Shown one piece after another: positions 55,310 to 63,971 of a DNA stretch of 64,000 bases. The notes beneath the pieces are model-generated. The model was not told the DNA's origin, did not search any database, and saw only the letters and a list, made by a program, of their open reading frames with translations. Position 1 is the stretch's first letter, and each line of letters opens with the position of its first letter. The translations under genes and the position numbers were made by a program. The stretch is from Cyclobacterium salsum (GTDB lineage Bacteria; Bacteroidota; Bacteroidia; Cytophagales; Cyclobacteriaceae): NCBI RefSeq assembly GCF_010119245.1, contig NZ_WNKG01000004.1, forward strand, positions 372,001 through 436,000. The letters run 5' to 3'.

Positions 55310-56761
55310 CTATTTCTTGCCGTAGGTGATTCCCTGCCAGTCGTCCGTTCGGAACGGATCAGCAGGAAGTCCTTCCTTATTGTACAGGTTGAGATCATCG
55401 GGATTGTCTGCCCAGCCGTATCGCACCGCAACCGGCTGCGCTATATCTCCGGTTTCCAAAACGATCTGGTTTCCATCCTGAAAGCCTTTGACCCAGTGAA
55501 ATTCCTTGTCAGCGCCAGCCACGGCAAAGCCCTTTACATAGCCGTATTTATCCTTGACCATCAAGCCAGAACCCACCTGATCGAAACTGATCCGGATCTG
55601 ATTTCCCTGAACTTCCATGGATTTAAAGGTGGGGCCGCTGTAGACCACATCCATTCCATAGGCTACCTTTTTTGCAGCACGAGCCAGTCTTTCTCCAACT
55701 GTCCATTTATCTCTGGGGTGGATGTCATCGGCCTCCCCTTTATCAATGATCACTGCCTGTGCGGTATTGGGAAGGGATAAGGTCATGCTTTGAGCTTCCC
55801 TTAATTCGGCCCAGTCACTATCGCCCGGTTCTTCTTTCGGTTGTCTGAAATTGGCCAACTGCACCCAAATAAAGGGAAAATCGCCCTGTCCCCACTGTTT
55901 TCTCCAGTCTTCGATCATCAGTGGAAAGATCTCCCGGTATTGATAGGCCCTTCCGGCATTGGATTCCCCCTGGTACCAAAGGGCTCCTTTGATGGCAAAC
56001 GGTATCACCGGCTCCAGCATGCCATAGAAAAGGCTGGTCGGCCAGTTGTTGGGCCTCCGGACCTCCGGATCGGAAAAATCGGTAGGCCCCTCTACCTGAT
56101 TGGTGGCGATCCGTTGGCTGAAATCTGCGTGCGTAGCCATTGCCTCTGCACTGGTCCATGCCTCGGAAACCGTACCACCCCAATTGATGTCCAACAGTCC
56201 TATCGGCACATCCAGGTCTGCTTGAATTCTTCGGGCAAAATAGTAACCGATGGCGGAGAAATTTTCAACGGAAGCCGGTGTACAAACGGACCACTTGGCT
56301 TCGGCTACATCTTCCAGAGGCTGCAGGCTCAGGTCCCTTCCTACCTCAAACAAGCGGATATTGGGATAATCGGCCACTTTGATACTGTCCTCCCCGTTGT
56401 TGGTGTTTTTCAAGGCCCATTCCATGTTGGATTGGCCTCCCAGCACCCACACATCCCCCATCATGACGTTTTCATAGGCAAGTGATTCTTTCGATGTGTT
56501 AACCGTTAATGTATAGGGTCCCCCTTTTGGAAAAGCATCCAGTTTAAGTTCCCAGTTTCCTTCCCGATCGGCTCTGACCCGATATTCCTTGTCCTGAAAG
56601 GTGACAATCACTCGTTGTCGCGGATCGGCCATTCCCCATACGGGGATTTCCTGGCCTCTTTGCAACACCATGTGATCCGCAAAAACCCGCGGTAATTTCA
56701 GCTCCGCCTGTACCTGAAACATCCACAGGCATAGGGCGATAAGCATCCCAATTTTTTTCAT
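55310..56761 (-). CDS. Sialate O-acetylesterase family protein
   Basis: This is a 483-residue secreted SGNH-type hydrolase with a signal peptide ending near QVQAE. The catalytic serine is in VLGGQSNMEWAL, and the motif GALWYQGESNA is characteristic of the SASA/NanS group. The His of the triad is probably in the DDIHPRDKWTVGER segment. It removes O-acetyl groups from sialic acids or other acetylated sugars. No sialidase or nan gene is near. Confidence 0.93.
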   Translation of the reverse strand: MKKIGMLIALCLWMFQVQAELKLPRVFADHMVLQRGQEIPVWGMADPRQRVIVTFQDKEYRVRADREGNWELKLDAFPKGGPYTLTVNTSKESLAYENVMMGDVWVLGGQSNMEWALKNTNNGEDSIKVADYPNIRLFEVGRDLSLQPLEDVAEAKWSVCTPASVENFSAIGYYFARRIQADLDVPIGLLDINWGGTVSEAWTSAEAMATHADFSQRIATNQVEGPTDFSDPEVRRPNNWPTSLFYGMLEPVIPFAIKGALWYQGESNAGRAYQYREIFPLMIEDWRKQWGQGDFPFIWVQLANFRQPKEEPGDSDWAELREAQSMTLSLPNTAQAVIIDKGEADDIHPRDKWTVGERLARAAKKVAYGMDVVYSGPTFKSMEVQGNQIRISFDQVGSGLMVKDKYGYVKGFAVAGADKEFHWVKGFQDGNQIVLETGDIAQPVAVRYGWADNPDDLNLYNKEGLPADPFRTDDWQGITYGKK

Positions 56762-56952
56762 TGTTATCTGAGTTTAGTTTAATTGAAAAAAGAATTGATA
56801 ATATACGATTTTTGACCCAAAATTCAGTATTCAACCAATTTTTAACTTTTTCGTTGTTTTAATTGATAAAAACTTATTTTCTCTGATCCAAAATTAGGTT
56901 TTTTCCGGCCTTCAATGGTTATGGTTTTTGGATCAAGATGGAAGGAGTTAAG

Positions 56953-56990
56953 AAAAAGAGTTAGCTCCCTTAGGAGATCCACTCTTTTTT
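56953..56990. terminator. Terminator-like hairpin in a gene-poor region
   Basis: AAAAAGAGT pairs with ACTCTTTTT, with an inner CTCC/GGAG stem, followed by T. No gene ends close by on either strand, so the role is uncertain. Confidence 0.4.
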
Positions 56991-57013
56991 AGCCTGGAAT
57001 TCTGATTCAAAAA

Positions 57014-57069
57014 TCAAATGATGGAAACGTAAAAGAGATTTATTCTCTAAACTATAACCCATCATTTGA
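57014..57069. repeat. Nested inverted repeat
   Basis: TCAAATGATGG and CCATCATTTGA form an 11-bp outer stem. Inside is a smaller AGAG/CTCT stem. The 56-base unit could be a mobile-element end or a repeated palindromic unit. It occurs once in this window. Confidence 0.45.
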
Positions 57070-57490
57070 AATAAGATTTGACAGCCTTGATCTCTTTGGT
57101 TCGTTTTTGGGCAAGCCTGTCCTGAAAAGCAAAGCGGCTCAGGGCCTGTCCTGAACACCTAAGTGAATCAGGGCCAAAAATGAACAGGAAGAAATAAAGG
57201 TCAAAATGGCCTTTAAACCATTAAAATTGAGTTTTAATGGGAAAATTTTAGAACCGTAAACCTGAATATTATTATAAATTAGATGGAATTATGCAATAGG
57301 CTTCGTAGTGCCTGCCCCGTTTTTCAGTGGGAGTTTTTTACTCCTTTCGGCTTTGACGCCTTCGAAGCAGCACAATCGCCGTCGCAGGAAATTTTTTCCG
57401 ATTTAGCTTTTATATTGTCTTTTATTAATTCCGAAGAAAAGACCATACTCAGCGGTATAGTCGAGTGGGATTTATATTGAATCTACTATT

Positions 57491-59113
57491 TTATTTCTGA
57501 ATCGGATGTGGAGGCGCAATTGAATCGTTGTACTTGGCTTTGCCTAAAAGCCAGCTAAAATCTCCTGAGAGTTGCGGTCCGTTATTACTGACTTCCCCAT
57601 TAACAATTTTATAGATCCCAGCACTTGAATGACAACCCATACAGCTTTCGGTTCCAAAAATGGTTATTGCGTTTTTGGGATTGCCTTCCATTAAATCAGA
57701 CGCATTTTGGTTTCCTCCTTGAAAAAATGTTTCCATAGTTAAATTAGTAAGCAAAGCAATATTTGGATCTCCACCCGGCTTGTTTACGACAGACTCAGGA
57801 ACCGTATTGTCGTCTTTGCCATTTGGTCCAGGTAGTGCGTTTTGGTTTAACGGATACTGAGTGTCAACTAGCATATAATACTGCCATATACTGCCTTCTT
57901 GTGCAAAATAGGCTTGCATTTGTTTGTTAATGTTTTTTACCCTCACTGGAATGTCTACCATTCTAAAAGCCTGGGTTTTCATTACTTTTTCCGATGCCCA
58001 ATACTGCTCTGGGTAAATACTATCTTTTTTTTGCTGATCCTTGCCTGTTAATTGCCAATAATCTCCTTGTGGGTCTTCCATAAACTTAAAGGTTGTACCG
58101 TTAGATACATCGTAGTTTACCGGGCAAATTTCGCAATTCGGATCACGTAGGGTTGGGTGAATTAATTTCCGCTTACCATTAACTTCAATAACATTCTGAT
58201 CCAGGTTATCTACGTGCTCAAAAGTGGACCAAACCCACTGCTTTGCGGTTGGCGTTTTTTGGCTTATGTGCATTCCAATTAACCCAATGTCTTTTTTAAC
58301 TAAATCACCGGCATCATTATATACGTACCCTTCATCTTGGTAGTAGCGAGATTTAATGTCTGAATCTTCTAGAATCTTCCATGCAAATTTAATTTCTACT
58401 GCTCCTAAATTTCCAGCGTTGTAATCTCCAGCAGGAAAGTCCGCAATAGCGCCTGTACTTGTAAAATCTAACTGACCATTTATGTTGTACAATTGATTCT
58501 CTACTACATAATCAAATTCAATTTGATTCATAAGTACCTCGTATACTACCACGTTGCCGTTTTGATCGTACAACTTCCCAGCAAAAGCTTGATCGGTCTC
58601 ATCGGCTATATTGCTAAAATTGTCGGGATGTGTTGGTGTGTTCGAAGATAGTACAATTCTAGCGTCAGCATCAGCTAAAACCTCTTTGGGAATTTTCAGT
58701 CCAAAGTCTGTTCTGGGAGCTCCCCATGGAGCTGGTTTTTGACCATCTTCCCGATACACCTGAAAGGCCTCTTTCCAACCTAACCAAGCTGGTTCACCAG
58801 CATCTGTAAATTTAGATTTAGGGGTTCCATCTTTAGCTACTGGCCATTGAATAGCCATAAATGCTTGCCAGCTGTAGCGATTAAAGCTTTCATTTAAGGC
58901 GTAAATATCTCCTTCTTTTTTTAGCTTTTCTTGTAATACAGGGTCAACATCGACCGGGATATTAGGTGAAAATGCAACTGGTGGTGCAATTTCATCATAG
59001 CTCCCTCCCCCTTCACAAGAGAAGAGCATCATTCCCACAAATACGAAAAAAAAGAGGCTCCGTTTAGTTGTAAATAGAAGTGACACTCGTTTAAAACAAA
59101 TTGATCGTTCCAT
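57491..59113 (-). CDS. Lipoprotein with C-terminal c-type heme motif
   Basis: This is a 540-residue exported protein (probable lipobox MLFSC). A large N-terminal part includes FNRYSWQAFMAIQWPVAKDG, a segment seen in uncharacterised heme-containing proteins of other bacteria. A single CMGCH heme motif lies at about 491-495, followed by only about 45 residues, so the cytochrome part is short. The gene follows the tyrosinase gene on the same strand by 305 bases. I infer an electron-transfer or oxidase partnership and cannot name a family. Base composition is AT-richer than in the first 50 kb. Confidence 0.75.
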   Translation of the reverse strand: MERSICFKRVSLLFTTKRSLFFFVFVGMMLFSCEGGGSYDEIAPPVAFSPNIPVDVDPVLQEKLKKEGDIYALNESFNRYSWQAFMAIQWPVAKDGTPKSKFTDAGEPAWLGWKEAFQVYREDGQKPAPWGAPRTDFGLKIPKEVLADADARIVLSSNTPTHPDNFSNIADETDQAFAGKLYDQNGNVVVYEVLMNQIEFDYVVENQLYNINGQLDFTSTGAIADFPAGDYNAGNLGAVEIKFAWKILEDSDIKSRYYQDEGYVYNDAGDLVKKDIGLIGMHISQKTPTAKQWVWSTFEHVDNLDQNVIEVNGKRKLIHPTLRDPNCEICPVNYDVSNGTTFKFMEDPQGDYWQLTGKDQQKKDSIYPEQYWASEKVMKTQAFRMVDIPVRVKNINKQMQAYFAQEGSIWQYYMLVDTQYPLNQNALPGPNGKDDNTVPESVVNKPGGDPNIALLTNLTMETFFQGGNQNASDLMEGNPKNAITIFGTESCMGCHSSAGIYKIVNGEVSNNGPQLSGDFSWLLGKAKYNDSIAPPHPIQK

Positions 59114-59418
59114 AATTGTGAGTTATTTGAATAATATTAATTTTCAGATGTTGCCTTTTCTACGGTTCCAAAATCGTAATTTTTGAAATCGTTTTTCTTC
59201 GGAATAATTGGCAGGCAGCTTTTTTGGTAATTCAGATACTGCATACTCATAATCCGATCTTATTTCAGAAGCCCTATAGGCTCTCCATTCAAACAACCCA
59301 AAGCAGCATCGGCTCCATAAATACTAACAGACACCATAGTTTTCACTACCCTGAGGAATTTAAGCTTTTTATCCTGGCCTATCTACTTCATTTCTTTACA
59401 CTAGTAGATAGTATTCGC
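59114..59418. other. Intergenic with short coding-like fragments
   Basis: The 305 bases between the tyrosinase and heme-lipoprotein genes hold a 37-codon minus-strand frame (59137-59250) ending 23 bases before the lipoprotein start. A 25-codon frame lies further upstream. Both are too short to call, and either may be a leftover of a lost gene. Confidence 0.3.
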
Positions 59419-61059
59419 TTAATGTATGAGGCGAATATTGATAGTAGGATTGCCTATTTCCCTAAAAGGAATCACAGGGCGGTTACCTTCCTCGTCCATA
59501 CGTGAAAGTTGTATCTCGACCTTTACTTTTCCGTCTGCTTTTTGCAGTCTTTCGTTTTCAAATTCAAAATCAAAGCTCACAAGTGCTTGTTTCACACAAT
59601 TAGCACAATTCCCTGGTTCTGTAGCCTGAAAGAAGAATCTCCTTTGTAGTAATTCCCCTCCTAAATACAAGGAAACTGTAAACGAACCAGGTATTTTTAA
59701 GCGATTTACATCTTTCACTCTGAGAGATACATAAGACATATGGCTTAGTGTAAACTCATTTTTGTTGGATTGGCCTTTATTAGCACTACGATGTGAAGAC
59801 ATTTCATCGGCTGAAAAATTTTCAGGCTTCGTTAGCGGAAGTGGAGGCTCCACATAGTTGACTCCCATTTTAGTGAGATCGATGGTCTGATCCACTGTAA
59901 GTCCTAACGTTTTCGTAAAGGGATCCATAATATTTAATCCAACTCCGTCAATCCAATCGGTAGTATCGCCACAAGCTTTGACATTTTTCTTAAAATCATC
60001 CACGTTGGTCGTATGGTGTAATTTTTGCCATTGCCACATCAAACGATCCCAGTTTGCATGGAATAACCAAAAAACGGGTTCAAAACCAGTTACATCCTGA
60101 TTTGCAGTAGTAGCCCCGTTGCAGTTGTGGATCATATCATGTGCATGCATCAATGATTCTGATGCAACATATACTCCTGTATTAGTTAATCCATTAAAGG
60201 CATTCCATGTTGGAAATTGAATAATTTTATCAAGATATACTTTATTCGTATTTGTAGGATCGTGGGTGGCATCTCTGAGGTATTTCCATTTTTCCTCATT
60301 GTAGGTGGCAGCATCATTCCGAATAATACTTCCATCTGCCTTTAGTGATCCATTTTTAACCTCCTGCGGGTACTGATTTATAAACTCCTGAGGCACTTTA
60401 AACGTAGCGAATGGTCCTTCCGAGAAGATTTCAGGATATCGATCATCCGAAATGTCCCAATAAGGAAGGGTCACATCCTCACATCCGGGAATAGAGCGTA
60501 ATGCATTTTCAAATTGAAGAATATATGCCCGATGCCAAGCTAAAAATGGATGAATATGATGTTCACAATAGGTTGGGGCTGGATACCAATGGATTCCTCC
60601 TAATTGGTAAAAACTATTTGGATCATTGTTATCCAAATCCATGATGCCCTGAAAGGCTTTGATGAGGTTTTCCTTTTCAACCCCTTGAATATCATTTACG
60701 TTTTTCCTCTGACGCAGGCTCGTATCTTCGGCAATAGCAGCTTGGTTCTTTTTGAATGCATTCAAAGCTGCTTGATCTTTGGGGCATCCGTGAGTAAGCC
60801 AATTACGAAATGAGAAGGCCTTATTTTCGTTCCAGGGAGTTGGTTTTGGTCCCCAGGGCGCCGGCATCATTTTATAATATACGTAGTAATATATTTTCGC
60901 ACTCAAGCTACTAACCTCTTGGTAGCTAGCGAGATCAATAATACCTTTCATATGAGGTACGTCATAGTCCTCCCTGAAAAACCATTGAACTTCATTATCC
61001 CAAATGGGTTCAGCAATAATAGATGGAAAATCGGGGTTGTTTAGTTCTGCTTTGGTCAT
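59419..61059 (-). CDS. Tyrosinase family (type 3 copper) protein
   Basis: This is a 546-residue binuclear copper oxidase. The CuA histidines are in GIHWYPAP, CEHHIHPF and AWHRAYILQFENAL. The CuB histidines are in HAHDMIHN and FWLFHANWDRLMWQW. The C-terminal 130 residues look like a beta-sandwich that shields the site in many tyrosinases. No signal peptide is seen, which is odd if it works with the exported heme protein downstream. Products may be o-quinones, catechols or melanin-like pigments. The gene lies in AT-rich DNA with few neighbours, suggesting transfer. Confidence 0.92.
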   Translation of the reverse strand: MTKAELNNPDFPSIIAEPIWDNEVQWFFREDYDVPHMKGIIDLASYQEVSSLSAKIYYYVYYKMMPAPWGPKPTPWNENKAFSFRNWLTHGCPKDQAALNAFKKNQAAIAEDTSLRQRKNVNDIQGVEKENLIKAFQGIMDLDNNDPNSFYQLGGIHWYPAPTYCEHHIHPFLAWHRAYILQFENALRSIPGCEDVTLPYWDISDDRYPEIFSEGPFATFKVPQEFINQYPQEVKNGSLKADGSIIRNDAATYNEEKWKYLRDATHDPTNTNKVYLDKIIQFPTWNAFNGLTNTGVYVASESLMHAHDMIHNCNGATTANQDVTGFEPVFWLFHANWDRLMWQWQKLHHTTNVDDFKKNVKACGDTTDWIDGVGLNIMDPFTKTLGLTVDQTIDLTKMGVNYVEPPLPLTKPENFSADEMSSHRSANKGQSNKNEFTLSHMSYVSLRVKDVNRLKIPGSFTVSLYLGGELLQRRFFFQATEPGNCANCVKQALVSFDFEFENERLQKADGKVKVEIQLSRMDEEGNRPVIPFREIGNPTINIRLIH

Positions 61060-61698
61060 ACTAGTTTCTCTTTAGTGTAAAAAATTTATTTGTACAGTTG
61101 ATAGTAGTTTTTTTCTATTTGCTGCCATAATGTATGGGTACCGAGCGTTACTCAATGCACTGATGTTTCCAATCCTTCAGCGTTATTACCTGATACTCTG
61201 TGCTATGAACTTTTGATAATTTCTTTGTATTCCCGTCTAATGTAAGAAATTATGTTCTAATTTTTTTATAAGTTTCCCAAAGAAAAGAAATGACCAAAGC
61301 CCTGCCGTTTAGGTTTTGGGACTACCTATAAACCACATGGCTTATTATAACAAAAAAGCGCAGTATACTACGAGACAGAAACCGAAAAAAGGTATAAAAA
61401 GGCTGTTAGGATAGCAGCAGGAAATCAGGAAAACTAAGGAGCGATTTAGGTTCAACTAATTTAACTTAACAACCTATATTGTCGGTCCAATAATAGGGCA
61501 GTATTATACCAATTCATTTTCTACCTGTATGATTGCAGCCTTTGCCTGATGATAAGGACTACCCGTTTCGTCTCCTGGCAATACCACACCTGCACCAAAT
61601 ACATCAAAGAAGGAAGAATCGGGAGTTTTAAGTTTTCAAAAAAGGCAAATCCTTCCTAATTTTTAAATTCCCTTACCCTAAGGGACCTTCTCTGCCGC
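61060..61698. other. Gene-poor region with a coding remnant
   Basis: This is 639 bases with no intact gene. It includes a C-terminal gene fragment (listed separately) and a short plus-strand frame starting MAYYNKKAQYTT that ends after about 26 codons. No terminator or promoter is clear. Confidence 0.4.
61504..61640 (-). pseudogene. C-terminal gene fragment
   Basis: On the minus strand the frame reads SFFDVFGAGVVLPGDETG, then SPYHQAKAAIIQVENELV, then stops. It looks like real protein-coding sequence: biased composition, no frameshift over about 40 codons and a natural stop. Stops lie just upstream. It is probably the remains of a gene whose 5' part is gone. I cannot identify the parent family. 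Confidence 0.4.
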
Positions 61699-62646
61699 TT
61701 ATTTCAAAGGGGTTCCCTTGAGGGCTTGTCCATTCGTTGTTAATACCTGAAAATGATGAACTCTATTCACCCCTTCGTACTTCCAGACCATTTCTTTTTC
61801 AGGTGTTAACTCAAAGAGTTTGATCCCCTCTTTCGCTCCATAGCTCGCAATCACCGTATTTCCATTGGGTAAACGCTGGGCACCACAAGGATCTTGAAAA
61901 GGGTTTCCTGCAAAATCTTCATTGCTTACTTTCCAAACTACTTTTCCAGCAGCATCCACCTCAACGGTTTTATTCCCATTCGTTAAATTGATCAGGGTAT
62001 TACCGTTCGCAAGACGAATCGCTGTAAATGGCCAGTTTCTGGCTTCCCGACCACCTAATTCGGGTAAATCTGTACGGAAAGTCTGTAATACATCGCCTGA
62101 AGGGCTATATTCTTTAACTGCAAACGCCAATAAATGGGGAACGAGATAGTTTCCGTTGGCTAATTTTCGAGCCATACGGGTTTGCATATGTGCATTGTCG
62201 GTTTCAGGTTGCAAAGGAACCGCTACAGCTATCTCTCCCGCTTGATTTACCTCCAATATTCGAGGGGTATCTCCTAATTCTGTAATGAGGGTATGGCCAT
62301 TATCCAGACGAACAGTCGTACCTAATTCTTTGTTTAACGCTGACTTTTCATATCGAAATACGACCTTTTTATCCTTGTCAAACTCAAGTACTTCTTCTGA
62401 CCAGCAGATCAATACATGTCCATTATCCAAAACATATCCATCTCTCGCACCTGGACGTTCAGCATCCCATAGGATTTCTCCTGACTCGCCCAAAATTCCC
62501 GTAAAGTCGGGACCTGCGATAAAAAATGAATGGGTGATTTCCGCCGCAATTGCTTGTTTTACAGATTCGCCCGAATTGTTTTTCGGACAACTACAGGCAG
62601 AAACAAGTATGCCTGATAGCAAAAGTAGGTAGGTGTGTAGTTTCAT
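61699..62646 (-). CDS. Beta-propeller lipoprotein (PQQ-like repeat type)
   Basis: This is a 315-residue lipoprotein (lipobox ILVSAC). It has repeats of the type LDNGHTLITE, LANGNYLVPH, LANGNTLINL and LPNGNTVIAS, the N-G-[NH]-T-[LV] pattern of beta-propellers in arylsulfotransferase-like and PQQ-like proteins. No enzyme site is evident. Eight bases before the start codon is a run of ten C on the coding strand (62655-62664), an unusual position that could affect expression by slippage. Confidence 0.8.
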   Translation of the reverse strand: MKLHTYLLLLSGILVSACSCPKNNSGESVKQAIAAEITHSFFIAGPDFTGILGESGEILWDAERPGARDGYVLDNGHVLICWSEEVLEFDKDKKVVFRYEKSALNKELGTTVRLDNGHTLITELGDTPRILEVNQAGEIAVAVPLQPETDNAHMQTRMARKLANGNYLVPHLLAFAVKEYSPSGDVLQTFRTDLPELGGREARNWPFTAIRLANGNTLINLTNGNKTVEVDAAGKVVWKVSNEDFAGNPFQDPCGAQRLPNGNTVIASYGAKEGIKLFELTPEKEMVWKYEGVNRVHHFQVLTTNGQALKGTPLK

Positions 62647-62654
62647 TTTTGTTT

Positions 62655-62664
62655 GGGGGGGGGG
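62655..62664 (-). repeat. C10 homopolymer tract in a leader
   Basis: Ten consecutive G on the plus strand, C on the coding strand, sit nine to eighteen bases upstream of the 62646 start codon. Such tracts change length by slipped-strand replication. The position is where ribosome binding or leader structure would be affected. Confidence 0.7.
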
Positions 62665-62815
62665 TGATACTCAAAAATGGGGCTACTACCAAGGTAAGCA
62701 ATTGGAAAGAGAAAACCAGAACTACTTAGCGCTTTTAATTCAGCGGGTATATCCAGGTCTAAACTATTTATTTCACCCATTATTTCTAGAACAGGACGAT
62801 TTATTTGATTTTGGT

Positions 62816-62931
62816 ACTTAACGATCAGCTAAGCACAGTCGGCTTAGCCTTTCAAAAAACTCAAATGTATCGGATTCAGGTACTCTTTGCAATTAAATAA
62901 GTAAGCCGATTGGGCTTAGCGCCTGTTATGC
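62816..62931 (-). repeat. attC-like recombination site
   Basis: On the minus strand GCATAAC (62931-62925) and GTTAAGT (62822-62816) stand as R'' and R' boxes. R' fits GTTRRRY exactly and R'' fits RYYYAAC at six of seven positions. Between them, two 19-nt arms (62920-62902 and 62846-62828) pair with two mismatches, closing a loop of about 55 nt. The 116-nt length fits known attC sites. It starts six bases after the stop of the DUF4365 gene, as cassette sites do. Confidence 0.65.
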
Positions 62932-62937
62932 TCTTTC

Positions 62938-63957
62938 TTATTCATCAGGGATTTCTTCTCCAGATAGGCATTTAAGAATGTTCTTTGAAATTCGTTCGTT
63001 GATCTTCAAATCAATCTTGAATGTTTCAGTGAAATCGTTAAGGTCAGAAAATATAACTGTAAAGATGTTCTTCAGTTGATTTGTCTCAAAAGTCACTTTT
63101 TTTCGGATGATTTTCCCGACGTTTATTTGACTATTTGGGACTATATCGAATTCAATTTGGCAGAACATGAATAGTTTGAGGAATTGAGAGTATTCGTGGT
63201 TACATAGAAAGTAGGTCAATCCAGGAACTCTAAAGAAAATTTGCCTGACCCAAATTCTTACTCCTTCAATTTCATGTAGTTCCTTGGTTTGGTTATCATA
63301 TCCATGAATGCCAATCTCAATTTTCTCGCACAAATGGGCAAGTAGTTGCTTATTAGAACATGCTCTGGTAAGAAATTCTATTAATGGGTCATAATTTAAA
63401 TCTATGATATCGTCTCTTTCAACAATTAGCAAGATGTGACCAGAATCTGTTAATAGTTTATTGCCGTCCCAATAGCTCTCTAACTGTGAAGTATAATCAA
63501 CGGTTCGAGAAACTAAGTTGCGAAGAGCTGTCTTTGATTCTGAGTTAAGTTGTTGATTTTTGGGAATTGGGATTGTCCAAGACTGACCTGTCCGGCTGGT
63601 GTATTCACCCTTGCAGATTTCCCAATACACGATTTTGTTAACGTCATCAACCAAAATTATGAGCACCGGAATATCAAGGTTGAGATAGTAATTTAGGTGT
63701 TCAAAACTATCTCTGAATAACCAATGATTCTCATCAAGTTCATTCAGATACGATTGTCCAGTTTTGGATTGAAAGGCTATTGATTTCCCTGATACATTTT
63801 CACCATCAATTATATCCAAGTATCCGTCTATTCCAAAGTCATCTTCTTGATGGTTAGGCCTAAGAATCCAGCCCAATTGTTCTTCAACGATTATCTTCAA
63901 CTCATTCAAGCCTTTCCGACCAGTTTGATTCGAACGTTTGTATTTAGGAAGATCCAT
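62938..63957 (-). CDS. DUF4365 domain protein, probable integron-cassette gene
   Basis: The 339 residues begin MDLPKYKRSNQTGRKGLNEL. The N-terminal DUF4365 domain has a PD-(D/E)xK-nuclease-like core: D44 in DDFGIDGYLDI and Q-x-K at 63-65 in IAFQSKTG. The rest of the chain is unassigned. Relatives appear in defence and mobile contexts, so a nuclease or defence role is possible but unproven. The gene is framed by GTTATGCTC (63980-63972, minus strand) 15 bases before the start and GAGCATAAC four bases after the stop. Confidence 0.8.
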   Translation of the reverse strand: MDLPKYKRSNQTGRKGLNELKIIVEEQLGWILRPNHQEDDFGIDGYLDIIDGENVSGKSIAFQSKTGQSYLNELDENHWLFRDSFEHLNYYLNLDIPVLIILVDDVNKIVYWEICKGEYTSRTGQSWTIPIPKNQQLNSESKTALRNLVSRTVDYTSQLESYWDGNKLLTDSGHILLIVERDDIIDLNYDPLIEFLTRACSNKQLLAHLCEKIEIGIHGYDNQTKELHEIEGVRIWVRQIFFRVPGLTYFLCNHEYSQFLKLFMFCQIEFDIVPNSQINVGKIIRKKVTFETNQLKNIFTVIFSDLNDFTETFKIDLKINERISKNILKCLSGEEIPDE

Positions 63958-63971
63958 AATCTAGAGGTATT

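Larger units (their letters stand above)
56762..57490. other. Intergenic region with structured, repeat-like DNA
   Basis: This 729-base stretch holds no firm gene. A 65-codon plus-strand frame (57283-57480) has no recognisable relative. The left part contains two hairpin systems (see separate features). The part from 57070 to 57250 has fragmentary reading frames with stop codons. It looks like a decayed or repeated element. Confidence 0.4.

Noticed and set aside
55841-56485. Plus-strand frame of 214 codons
   Set aside because: Antisense to the sialate O-acetylesterase, which has clear motifs. No sign of independent coding.
57283-57480. 65-codon frame after the repeat-like block
   Set aside because: It may be part of a decayed element. 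No start signal or family is seen. Kept only in the intergenic description.
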